Assembly (NCBI GenBank): GCA_964626565.1
Contig: CAZVFX010000074.1
Span: 1 to 35,029, forward strand
DNA from: CAZVFX01 sp964626565
GTDB lineage: Bacteria > Myxococcota_A > UBA9042 > CAIXZC01
DNA length: 35,029 bases
Direction of reading: 5' to 3'
Shown: positions 8,549-15,776 of the stretch, in pieces
Position numbering within the stretch: the first letter of the stretch is position 1
How the letters are laid out: every line of letters begins with the position of its first letter
Translations under genes and position numbers: made by a program
The notes under the pieces: generated by a model
Told to the model about the DNA's origin: nothing
What the model saw: only the letters and a program-made list of their open reading frames with translations
The model's database searches: none

Positions 8549-8577
8549 AGTTTATGCCTATTTTCAGGACGTGTCAA
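8549..8577 (-). promoter_or_regulatory. Sigma70-type promoter for the PEGA-Kelch-DUF2723 operon
   Basis: On the minus strand a perfect -35 TTGACA (8577-8572), a 17-bp spacer and a -10 TAAACT (8554-8549) lie 64 bp before the PEGA start codon. Predicted transcription starts near 8542, which leaves a leader of about 57 nt ending in a G-rich ribosome site. Confidence 0.6.
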
Positions 8578-8778
8578 CACGAAAGCCGGACTGTTCCCGG
8601 GCCCGTCCAATCAACTCCCGCCCTACCCCCTTCCTGGCCGACGCGGCACCTGGTCCGCCCTGGTTCGCTCGACGACAAAAACAGAAAAATGAAAAAGTTT
8701 TGAATGTTCTCTTGCTCGGTTGGTCTAACGCCAGCCGTGTTGAAAACAAGAACGCAAATTCCTTTGGGAGGGATGAAA

Positions 8779-9186
8779 ATGAGAAAGCTCGTAACCGTAG
8801 CAGCCGCAGCAATCATGGTAGTTGGATTTGCTTCCCTGGCCTCCGCCGCTGACAAGCGCTTCAGCGCTGCCCGCACGGCCGTAGAATCGGCCGGAGTGGA
8901 CGTAACCCAGGCCATCCCCGGCAAGGACTTCCGGGGCCGCGACGCGCTGGTCCTTAGGAGCGACACCCGGCCGGAAGCCGCAGTCGACACCTTCATGGCC
9001 CTTTTCAAGGACTACAAAGAGATCAACGGAATGAAGGTCGCGGGGATCGCTCACCTCGTGAAGACCGACTCCTGGAACGTGACTCTGAAGAACGCAGAGG
9101 GCACCCAGGTGATCAAGATTAAGAGAGCAGAGAAAGGCTGCGAAATCGTCGTACGCCAGCCCCGCAAGGCCCCGCTCGCTAAGTAG
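8779..9186 (+). CDS. Small exported protein of unknown function
   Basis: The start chosen is the ATG at 8779, 7 nt after GGGAGG; the ATG at 8773 abuts that site. The 135-residue protein has a clear signal peptide (LVTVAAAAIMVVGFASLASA, cleaved before ADKRF). The mature part is a ~113-residue mixed alpha/beta domain rich in charge, with the core WNVTLKNAEGTQVIKIKRAE and a basic C-terminus (RQPRKAPLAK). It has one Cys and no lipobox, and is probably periplasmic. I do not recognise the family. It is monocistronic: it has its own upstream region and is closed by a strong terminator 33 bp after the stop. Confidence 0.75.
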   Translation: MRKLVTVAAAAIMVVGFASLASAADKRFSAARTAVESAGVDVTQAIPGKDFRGRDALVLRSDTRPEAAVDTFMALFKDYKEINGMKVAGIAHLVKTDSWNVTLKNAEGTQVIKIKRAEKGCEIVVRQPRKAPLAK

Positions 9187-9219
9187 CCAAGGCCCTGCAC
9201 AGGCACCCCGAAAGAAAGA

Positions 9220-9252
9220 GGGGGGCGGCCGGAAGGTCGCCCCCCTTTTTTT
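9220..9252. terminator. Strong rho-independent terminator, possibly bidirectional
   Basis: An 11-bp stem (9220-9230 with 9235-9245, one G-U pair) is closed by a GGAA (GNRA) tetraloop and followed by seven T (9246-9252). It ends the small exported gene on the plus strand. On the minus strand the stem is followed by the complement of AAAGAAAGA, a T-rich run, so it may also stop transcription of the leftward endopeptidase gene that ends at 9255. Confidence 0.9.
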
Positions 9253-9254
9253 GT

Positions 9255-11171
9255 CTAGCGCCCCTTTCTCTTCAGACGCTTCAACTGTTTCCGCCACAAC
9301 CAGTGGGAATGGGCCCTGTCCTTGATGTTGATAGGTATGCGCTTCTTCAACAGCTTGTTGAGCAGCCGTTGCGAATTCATGGAGACGTGATCCGCATTGT
9401 CTCGCACCGCACGAACCAACTCACGGATCTCCTTGCGGTCCATCTTGTCCACCTTGTAACCGAGATCCCGCAGTTCCCTCCGCAGAGCCTTGCCCGCCTC
9501 TTTGTGCTTTCGAGCCCACCTCTTCCACCGCTTCCTCAAGTTGGTGGGCCGGGTGTCCACCACGTCGTCCGGAAACACGCTGGCTCCGGCTATCGCTCTG
9601 ACCGCCCAAAGTGCAGCTCCCCGGACCGCAGCGTCGTCATCCTCGGCTAGCAAGGCCAGAAGAGCCTTCACAACCTTCTTACTGCCCAACCAGCCCAGGC
9701 AATAGCACGCCTGCTGCCGCACAATCACCGACTTCTCGAAGAAGTAGTGAGGGCGAACCAGTCGACGCTGGTCCTTCAGCAGCGGCAACACTTTCCGCAC
9801 CGCCCCGGAACCCCCGCGCCTCAGAAGCCTGAACGCAGTCGCAACGGTATCCGGATCGTTCGTTCCCTTGATCACAGCCACCAGGGCCCCGGGACGGACC
9901 TTGGCCTCCACCGCTTCCAGCGCGGCAACACCCGCACCACACACTGGCTCCTCGCAATCTCCCAGCGCCTCATAGATCTTGCCCTGCCCGTGCCGAACCT
10001 TCAGCAAAGCCAGCAAACGCAGCGCAGCGGACCGGCGCTCCAGCGACTTCTCATCCGAGAGAATCCGGAACAACTCTTTCACCCGCCGGGCATAGCCTGA
10101 GTGGGACGCGGGCGTACGCTCCCTTCCACCCACGATGTTCCGGCACCCTTCCGCCAGGTCCTCATCGGAGCACGTGATGCGGACATGCAGATGGTCGTCG
10201 TGGGGCAAGGTGCCGCGAGGCTGCCGCAGCAACCCGGAAAGGGAGGCCAGGTACCGCGCGTTGACGCCTTGAGACGCGGCGTAGTCCAACATACGCTGAA
10301 CCAGGAAGTCGGCGCAGAAGATATACTGCACCTCGGCAACCTTCGAGTCCAACAACGCCTTGACCAGGGTCCAATTGCGCGCCGGGTCGAAAGTCAGCGT
10401 GCGGCCCTCAAACTCGATGGTCCCCAGTGGCGGAGTAAGGAGCGCAAGCGTCGGAAGAAGCACCTGCTCGCCGTTGTCATCGAGAAGGTAGAAACCGAGA
10501 TCCGCGTCCCGGCCGCAATTGTGAGAAATACTCCAGGGAATGTCCCCACCCCCCGACCGGCTCACGTTGCCCACCCCCATCACTGCGTCCGGATATGCCA
10601 ACGCTACAGCCTCTGCGGCCTCAGCCAGCACCTGGGCCATCTCGTCCGTCGCATAGTTGGTCGCCCTACCCCGGTGCTCATCAAGCACCACGAAGTGGGG
10701 GCCGGCGTGCGGGAGCGCCCGGCCGTTTACGAGATGGCCCGTGGCCACCGTGCCGACGGAGACCGTGCCCAGAATCGGGTCACCAACCTCGGGGTGAGTC
10801 CGCTGCGCTTTGGGCATGGGCGGACTCCACATCTCCACGGTCGGTTCACGCCTTGCCAACCTTGCGGCCCCGGCGACCTCCTCCCGCCTGGGGAGTCGCT
10901 TGTGCGGCTCAACCGCGGGCGGCTCGCCGGAAACCGGGACGACAGCGCCGCTCGTTCCGGGCGTCTTGCTCCGGGTCTCGCCGGAGCGGTCCCCGGATTC
11001 CACCCCACCCCCCGGCAAACCGAGACCGGCAGGCTCATCGGTGCGACCTTCCCCGACCGCAATCCGGTCCGCCGATGGTCTCGCAGGCGGTTTTCGCAAG
11101 CCTTCGCAGCCGAAGGTCCCAAGCAGTGCCAGAACGATGCACGCCCCGACGGTGGTAAGATGCGCACTCAT
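9255..11171 (-). CDS. Penicillin-insensitive murein endopeptidase (MepA/M74-like) fused to HEAT-like repeats
   Basis: This is a 638-residue protein with a putative lipoprotein signal (LALLGTFGC, Cys22; Thr at -3 is atypical). About residues 23-120 are a Pro/Gly/Arg-rich linker. The catalytic domain (about 125-345) carries M74-type signatures: NYATDEMAQVLAEAA, the metal-site motif HNCGRDADLGFYLL and HDDHLHVRI. MepA enzymes cut D-Ala-mDAP (and LD) crosslinks in peptidoglycan. The normal family length is ~270 residues. Here about 290 extra residues follow, with HEAT/PBS-like helical repeats (RSAALRLLALL, VRQQACYCLGWLGSKKVVKA, AAVRGAALWAVRAIAG) and a very basic C-terminus. The repeats may tether the enzyme to a partner. 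It stands alone, with the shared terminator downstream. Confidence 0.8.
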   Translation of the reverse strand: MSAHLTTVGACIVLALLGTFGCEGLRKPPARPSADRIAVGEGRTDEPAGLGLPGGGVESGDRSGETRSKTPGTSGAVVPVSGEPPAVEPHKRLPRREEVAGAARLARREPTVEMWSPPMPKAQRTHPEVGDPILGTVSVGTVATGHLVNGRALPHAGPHFVVLDEHRGRATNYATDEMAQVLAEAAEAVALAYPDAVMGVGNVSRSGGGDIPWSISHNCGRDADLGFYLLDDNGEQVLLPTLALLTPPLGTIEFEGRTLTFDPARNWTLVKALLDSKVAEVQYIFCADFLVQRMLDYAASQGVNARYLASLSGLLRQPRGTLPHDDHLHVRITCSDEDLAEGCRNIVGGRERTPASHSGYARRVKELFRILSDEKSLERRSAALRLLALLKVRHGQGKIYEALGDCEEPVCGAGVAALEAVEAKVRPGALVAVIKGTNDPDTVATAFRLLRRGGSGAVRKVLPLLKDQRRLVRPHYFFEKSVIVRQQACYCLGWLGSKKVVKALLALLAEDDDAAVRGAALWAVRAIAGASVFPDDVVDTRPTNLRKRWKRWARKHKEAGKALRRELRDLGYKVDKMDRKEIRELVRAVRDNADHVSMNSQRLLNKLLKKRIPINIKDRAHSHWLWRKQLKRLKRKGR

Positions 11172-11236
11172 CGCTCAGAGTCTAGCCTATTTTTCAGGGC
11201 CGGAGAAAAAAAACAGCGCGATTGCAAAATTATCGC

Positions 11237-11265
11237 TGGACGGATAAGCGGTGTCCTTATATACT
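11237..11265 (+). promoter_or_regulatory. Sigma70-like promoter for the RpoH-like gene
   Basis: A -35 TGGACG (11237-11242), 17-bp spacer and -10 TATACT (11260-11265) predict initiation near 11272. The leader of about 72 nt then starts directly with a small hairpin (CAGGT, 8-nt loop, ACCTG, 11271-11288). Confidence 0.5.
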
Positions 11266-11343
11266 GTATTCAGGTGGGACATTACCTGCCTTGGGTTCAA
11301 TTGATGTCTAGGGCTAGCAGCAGTTGCCATGGGAGATATAGTC

Positions 11344-12225
11344 ATGAGCGGAAAAGGATACGTGGAAGAAGGCGAGTTAGCAGCATATTTCAACTCAGTG
11401 TCCAGAATGGACATGCTCACTCCCGTAGAGGAGGGCGAAATCGCTACTCTCTGGCGGGAAACCCGGAAGCAGAAGTACGCGGACCGACTGGTGGACGCCA
11501 ACCTGCGCTTCGTAATCAAGATTGCCCTGGAGTACCGCAACTATGGATTCGCGGTTCTGGACCTGATCCAGGAGGGAAACCTCGGTCTCGTGCGGGCTGT
11601 TCAGAGCTTCGACCCGGAGAAAGGGTATCGGCTGATCTCCTACGCCGTGTGGTGGATCAGAGCGTACATCCAGGAGTACATCTTGAAGAACTGGAGCCTG
11701 GTCAAGATCGGCACGACCCAACTTCAGCGGCGACTGTTCAACCACCTCCAGAGCTCTCGCAAACGGCTGAAGCGCCTTATGGAGTGCGGACACGATGAGG
11801 AGAAGCAGAAGTCCGCATTAGCCAAAGCTGTAGGAGGCACAGTGAGGGACGTGGAGGAGATGGAGCGCAGGCTTTACGGTCGGGACCTGTCAATCGATGT
11901 TCCCCAACCGGACGGCGACGTGGCGTTCTCCCTTCATGAGAAGCTGGCTGCGCCCCACCTCGATGCGGAGGCGCTGGTGGCTGAACGCGAGGTAGCGGGT
12001 CTAAAGAACGCTCTCCTGGGGAAGGCTATGAAGACTCTGGAGAAACGTGAGCGCTTCATCGTTGAGTCTCGCCACCTTCGGGACCAGCCGGCGACTTTGC
12101 GTGAATTGGGCGCCGAACTCGGTATTTCCAAGGAGCGCGTGCGCCAGCTTGAGACCCGGGCACTCCGGTTGCTGAAAGACGACCTCGGTGGCAGAAAAGA
12201 CATGCTGGAACTGGTGGCGGCATAG
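11344..12225 (+). CDS. rpoH: RNA polymerase sigma-32-like factor (RpoH family)
   Basis: The start is placed at the ATG at 11344, 8 nt after GGGAG; an upstream ATG at 11329 lacks a good ribosome site. The 293-residue protein matches RpoH in size and order. Region 2 contains DANLRFVIKIALEYRNYG, FAVLDLIQEGNLGLVRAVQS and the -10-binding helix YAVWWIRAYIQEYILKNWSL. The RpoH-box segment is QLQRRLFNHL. Region 4 has a helix-turn-helix (ATLRELGAELGISKERVRQL). RpoH directs heat-shock or envelope-stress transcription. Annotation as rpoH rather than another group 3 factor rests on the VKIGTTQLQRRLF segment. It converges on the PP2C-like gene with 7 bp between stops and no terminator visible. Confidence 0.85.
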   Translation: MSGKGYVEEGELAAYFNSVSRMDMLTPVEEGEIATLWRETRKQKYADRLVDANLRFVIKIALEYRNYGFAVLDLIQEGNLGLVRAVQSFDPEKGYRLISYAVWWIRAYIQEYILKNWSLVKIGTTQLQRRLFNHLQSSRKRLKRLMECGHDEEKQKSALAKAVGGTVRDVEEMERRLYGRDLSIDVPQPDGDVAFSLHEKLAAPHLDAEALVAEREVAGLKNALLGKAMKTLEKRERFIVESRHLRDQPATLRELGAELGISKERVRQLETRALRLLKDDLGGRKDMLELVAA

Positions 12226-12232
12226 CCGCACC

Positions 12233-13813
12233 CTAGAGTTCTTCCCCGGCGACGATTTCGGGCTCTTTAGCCGCGGGCTCTGCCGGTAAAGGAGCACCGC
12301 TCACATCTGCGGCAACTGACAACACTTCAGAGGCGCCACCTTCCGAAGGCGGTGCCAGGACCTCGGCAGCCATGACGTCAATTGCGGCCCCGGGCTCGTT
12401 GCCGACTTCCGGCTGACTCACAACGTCGGGCTCTCCCCCGGATCGTACATCGGGAAACTCCTTGGCCATGGGGAATTTGGGACTCCCTGAGTTGGTATCG
12501 CTCCCCTGCTCTTTGACATCCTCGGGGCGGGAGAAATCCATCACCTGAATGGTGACATCGGGAAAGTCAGGGTCGGTCACTACCGCTGGTCCCCCCGAAG
12601 GCGGCTGCTCTTCCTTGTTTTTCTCGCTTTCTTCCGTCTTCGCCTTCTTGCGCTTCGGCTTCCGCCGCTTCTTCTTCTTCTTCCTCCGGGCCCGCTCCTT
12701 CGCTCTCTCCTCTTCCTTTGCCTTTGCAGCCTCCAGGGCTCGGGTGTCCGGCCTTCTCGGATTCAGATCCCCGGTCGGTACGGCGTCCGGGGCCGCGGCG
12801 ACATCGTGCGGCAGCACTACGTCTCCGGGGCCCGCTACGGTTTCGGGTGCCCCGACAACATCTTTCAGGCTGGCCGCCACAGGCCGGGGCATACTGTCAA
12901 TGGGCTTGGTCGGGAGCAGAGAAGTGGCCGGCGGAATATTCCCTTTGCCGACCCGCTTTTTGTTCTGACCTGCGAAGTGCAGAAAATAGGCTGCGGCGAG
13001 GGCCGCGATTGCGATAGCTGCGAGCCACAGCCAGACCCGGGGATTTGTAGAGGCAGGCCGCTCGAAGTCGGGGACGTCGGCCAGAGGTCCGTCCGCTCCC
13101 GGCCGGCACTGTGCGGCCAGCACCCCGGACCCCCGTCCCTTCTTCGACCAGAAGATCCGGTACAGCCGCCGGGCAGTATCGTGAACCGGCGTCACCACCG
13201 GCATGCTCTCCATGTGCGCAGTGCCAACCTCTGCCGCCAGGGCCGCGCCGCACAGCACCACCTCACAACGTCCCGGTTCCTCCACCGTCATCGTTTGCTT
13301 GACTTCGAACATCTCCGGAGCGACACCAAGGCCGTTGGTGGGCGTTGATCCGTCGCCGCCGGTCTCATCCGTCAATTCCGAGGTTATGCCGTCCAGCATC
13401 AGCTTGGCCGACACGGTCTCCGGCGAGAACAGGGGCCTCAGTTCCCCGGGAGTCCTCAGGTACGCAGCGTTTGCCCCGGCCCCCGCGGTTGCTATGCGCC
13501 CTTCCCTTCTCGAAACCACCAGCGCCGAGACCAGACACTCTCCGGCCGCAGGATTGCGGAGCCGCGCTTCGTGTACTGCGCGGTTGGCTGCCTGCAACGC
13601 GGTTTCCAGGTTGCGCTCCGGAGAACTACCCACCGGCACTGAGAGCGAACCCACGACTGCGGACAGAGCAACTGGTAGGAGCTGTTGTTGAGGCGTGTCC
13701 GCGCTCTCCACTTCAAAGAGGAGAAAAACGTCCGTGCCCGACAGCGCAACGTGCAGGGTCGCTGCAGTTCGCTCCTCCCCCGTATCCAGCGCCATGTCCA
13801 CCGTGCAACTCAT
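12233..13813 (-). CDS. Membrane protein with degenerate PP2C (PPM)-like domain and basic/acidic tail
   Basis: The product has 526 residues. The first ~245 resemble a PPM phosphatase in layout: LETALQAANRAVHEARLR, then CLVSALVVSRREGRIATAGA, then CEVVLCGAALAAEV. The metal-binding Asp of the usual GDSRxY motif is missing (GAGANAAY, 111-118), and so is that of the usual LCSDGL motif (LCGAAL, 187-192). It should therefore be catalytically dead. One membrane helix lies at 260-279. The rest is low complexity: an Ala/Pro/Val linker, a Lys/Arg-rich block (ERARRKKKKKRRKPKRKKAK) and an acidic Pro/Val-rich C-terminus, presumably periplasmic. No kinase is next to it. Role unknown; a scaffold or sensor is a guess. 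Confidence 0.65.
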   Translation of the reverse strand: MSCTVDMALDTGEERTAATLHVALSGTDVFLLFEVESADTPQQQLLPVALSAVVGSLSVPVGSSPERNLETALQAANRAVHEARLRNPAAGECLVSALVVSRREGRIATAGAGANAAYLRTPGELRPLFSPETVSAKLMLDGITSELTDETGGDGSTPTNGLGVAPEMFEVKQTMTVEEPGRCEVVLCGAALAAEVGTAHMESMPVVTPVHDTARRLYRIFWSKKGRGSGVLAAQCRPGADGPLADVPDFERPASTNPRVWLWLAAIAIAALAAAYFLHFAGQNKKRVGKGNIPPATSLLPTKPIDSMPRPVAASLKDVVGAPETVAGPGDVVLPHDVAAAPDAVPTGDLNPRRPDTRALEAAKAKEEERAKERARRKKKKKRRKPKRKKAKTEESEKNKEEQPPSGGPAVVTDPDFPDVTIQVMDFSRPEDVKEQGSDTNSGSPKFPMAKEFPDVRSGGEPDVVSQPEVGNEPGAAIDVMAAEVLAPPSEGGASEVLSVAADVSGAPLPAEPAAKEPEIVAGEEL

Positions 13814-13859
13814 CTACCGATCTCCCGGCACCCCGTGTCCTCGGACGGGTGCGCTCACG

Positions 13860-13888
13860 ATCATATCTCATAGGCAGAGGTCCGTAAA
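13860..13888 (-). promoter_or_regulatory. Sigma70-type promoter for the PP2C-like gene
   Basis: Minus-strand -35 TTTACG (13888-13883), 17-bp spacer and -10 TATGAT (13865-13860) lie 47 bp before the start codon at 13813. The remaining 178-bp divergent gap shows no convincing promoter for the rightward hydrolase gene. Confidence 0.5.
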
Positions 13889-13991
13889 CTTTTCGCCCGC
13901 GGCGCGCTTGTTATGGGGAGACTACTTTTGCTACCCTCTTGGAAGCGGAGGTTGTTGAGCCCACTTTCGTCCGGTCCCCCATGGAGGCGCT

Positions 13992-15683
13992 ATGTCCCGC
14001 TTGTGCGTTTGCTTGTTCCTGCTGGTTGCTGCCTGCTCCGGATTGGGAGGTTGGCAGGATGTGACTTCGACGTCCGCAGATGCGATTAGCGACAGCAGCA
14101 GCGTTCCCGACGATACCGGGTCGGTGAAGGAGCTTGGTGGTGGCCCGGAGGGGCCGGCCGATGTCACGCTGCAAATAGATCAGACCCCGGGCGTTCCCGA
14201 CCTTGTGGACAGCGTCGACACGCAGATACCCGACACCACCGCGCCGGCACCCGAGGTTTCCGACTCCGTTTCCGACGCGTTGGAAGCAGACCTGCTCAAT
14301 GACGCGACGTCGGACCTGGCAGACGCCAACCCGGAGGATGGATTTGAGCCGTCCGACGCCGAGCCCGCTGATCTTGCCGCCGAGGACAGCCTTCCGCCCT
14401 TTGCACCCGGCAGCGTATGTGGGACTGAACCCCACGACTGGCTACCCGAAGGAGAGACGGGGCACCTGCTGGAGTTCAATGAACACTACATCTACAATCT
14501 GCCGCCCGAAATGCTGTTGCAACTGGCAGAGGACGCGGGCTACCCCATAGAGATCCCGGTGAGCTACAGTTCCAGGGTGTTTGCCATGCGCTACACCACC
14601 CAGGACCGAGGCGTACTCAAAGAAGCCACTGCAATGGTGGGCATACCTGACGTGGCGGAGTTGCCGGGTGGACCCCATGAGTTTGCCACCGCCCTGTTTC
14701 TCCACGGCACCACTGGTTATGCCGACAAGTGCGCACCTTCCACCGGTATGGACGGGGGAGCTGCCGCCATGGTGCCGGCGGTGATGGGTTTCATCGGAGT
14801 GGCGCCCGACTACCTCGGTATGTGCGGCTTCGGGGAGCCGTGCGATGACACCTTCCACCCCTACCTCATCGGAGAGGCCACCGCAGTCGCTTCCCTCGAT
14901 GCGGTGCGCGCCGCTTACGAGCTCATCGAGCAGTTGGGAGAGGACCTCAACGCGGTCCCCGATTACCGTCTGGTGCCGTGGGGCGGCTCTCAAGGCGGAC
15001 ATGCCGCGCTTTTTGTCGATCGTTTCGCTCCCCATTACGCCCCGGAATTCGACATTTCATGTGTGGTCGCCATCGTTCCCCCCGCCGACCTTCTCGGCCA
15101 ATCCGCGGCCGCGTTCGAGGCCATGGGCTCAGCCGCGACTCTCGGTTCAGCCTTTCTTGCCGCCTCCTATCTGTGGTACGAACCGTCTGCACCGATGAGT
15201 TCGGTATTCAACCCCGACGGCCCCAAGGACTACTCCGACTACATCCCGGAGAAGTTTCAGCAGACCTGCAACTCCAACGATTTTTTCAAAGGAGTGTCCA
15301 ACAAGGCCGACGCATACGCGCCGGAATTTGTCGCCGCGGTACAAGAGTCCGGGTTCGGTGCGGTGCACCCGTGGGGCTGTTTTGCCGGCGAAAACTCCCT
15401 CCCTTCCACCTCCGTTCCCCGCTTGAGCAACGCCAACATATTCTACATCATCGGTGAAGACGACGAGCTGGTGGACAACGAGATCGCGCGGCAGACGTTC
15501 GAGGAGCTTTGCGGCCAGGGCTACGTTATGGAATTCGTTGAATGCCAGGGCCTCAAGCATACCCCGGCCGCGATCCAGACCATCATCATGCAGGTGGAGT
15601 GGTTGTTCCAGTGCCTTGACGGTAACCTCGTTGACGACGACCAGTGCGTCATTACAGAGCCCCAGGAGTGCTCCGCCTGGTAG
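13992..15683 (+). CDS. Alpha/beta-hydrolase lipoprotein (secretory-lipase/esterase-like)
   Basis: This is a 563-residue protein starting at an ATG behind GGAGG. A lipobox (LVAAC, Cys15) is followed by ~120 residues of Ser/Asp/Ala/Pro-rich linker, then the hydrolase. The oxyanion region is LFLHGTTGYADKC. The nucleophile elbow is WGGSQGGH (Ser333). A candidate acid is Asp490/491 in IGEDDELVDNE, and the His is His523 in GLKHTPAAI, in canonical order and spacing. The PDYLGMCGFGEP segment recalls bacterial and fungal secretory lipases that act on esters. Several Cys in the domain suggest disulfides, fitting an exported enzyme. Substrate unknown. The next gene has its own promoter, so this is probably monocistronic. 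Confidence 0.75.
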   Translation: MSRLCVCLFLLVAACSGLGGWQDVTSTSADAISDSSSVPDDTGSVKELGGGPEGPADVTLQIDQTPGVPDLVDSVDTQIPDTTAPAPEVSDSVSDALEADLLNDATSDLADANPEDGFEPSDAEPADLAAEDSLPPFAPGSVCGTEPHDWLPEGETGHLLEFNEHYIYNLPPEMLLQLAEDAGYPIEIPVSYSSRVFAMRYTTQDRGVLKEATAMVGIPDVAELPGGPHEFATALFLHGTTGYADKCAPSTGMDGGAAAMVPAVMGFIGVAPDYLGMCGFGEPCDDTFHPYLIGEATAVASLDAVRAAYELIEQLGEDLNAVPDYRLVPWGGSQGGHAALFVDRFAPHYAPEFDISCVVAIVPPADLLGQSAAAFEAMGSAATLGSAFLAASYLWYEPSAPMSSVFNPDGPKDYSDYIPEKFQQTCNSNDFFKGVSNKADAYAPEFVAAVQESGFGAVHPWGCFAGENSLPSTSVPRLSNANIFYIIGEDDELVDNEIARQTFEELCGQGYVMEFVECQGLKHTPAAIQTIIMQVEWLFQCLDGNLVDDDQCVITEPQECSAW

Positions 15684-15713
15684 CACGGTCCCGGCCCGAT
15701 TACTCAAACATTA

Positions 15714-15742
15714 TTGAAAGTAACGCGTGGAAGCCCTACAAT
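15714..15742 (+). promoter_or_regulatory. Sigma70-type promoter for the MBL-fold gene
   Basis: A -35 TTGAAA (15714-15719), 17-bp spacer and -10 TACAAT (15737-15742) match 5/6 each. Predicted transcription starts around 15749-15751. The ATG at 15741 lies inside the -10, which argues for translation from the ATG at 15777. Confidence 0.7.
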
Positions 15743-15750
15743 GCCTGTCA

Positions 15751-15774
15751 GTCCCGGAAGGTGCAATCCGGGAC
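15751..15774 (+). promoter_or_regulatory. Hairpin at the 5' end of the MBL mRNA
   Basis: Perfect 8-bp arms GTCCCGGA and TCCGGGAC flank an 8-nt loop AGGTGCAA. The hairpin begins at the predicted transcription start and ends 2 nt before the ATG. The only Shine-Dalgarno-like bases (AGGTG) sit in the loop. It could stabilise the mRNA or control initiation. Confidence 0.5.
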
Positions 15775-15776
15775 GG

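Larger units (their letters stand above)
8486..8778. other. Divergent intergenic region, 293 bp
   Basis: This region separates the leftward PEGA operon from the rightward small exported gene. It contains the leftward promoter (8549-8577), a palindrome at 8515-8527, and a weak rightward promoter candidate: TTGAAT, 18 bp, TCTAAC around 8702-8731. The short frames crossing it are not convincing genes. No RNA gene is apparent. Confidence 0.6.

Noticed and set aside
10101..11798. 565-codon plus-strand open frame
   Set aside because: It lies antisense to the MepA-type gene and runs into the RpoH-like gene in another frame; composition is Arg/Pro-rich with no domain. It is a by-product of high GC codon bias.
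15714..15776. Upstream in-frame starts for the MBL-fold gene (15714, 15741)
   Set aside because: They fall in the -35 and -10 boxes of a good promoter and would add non-family residues.
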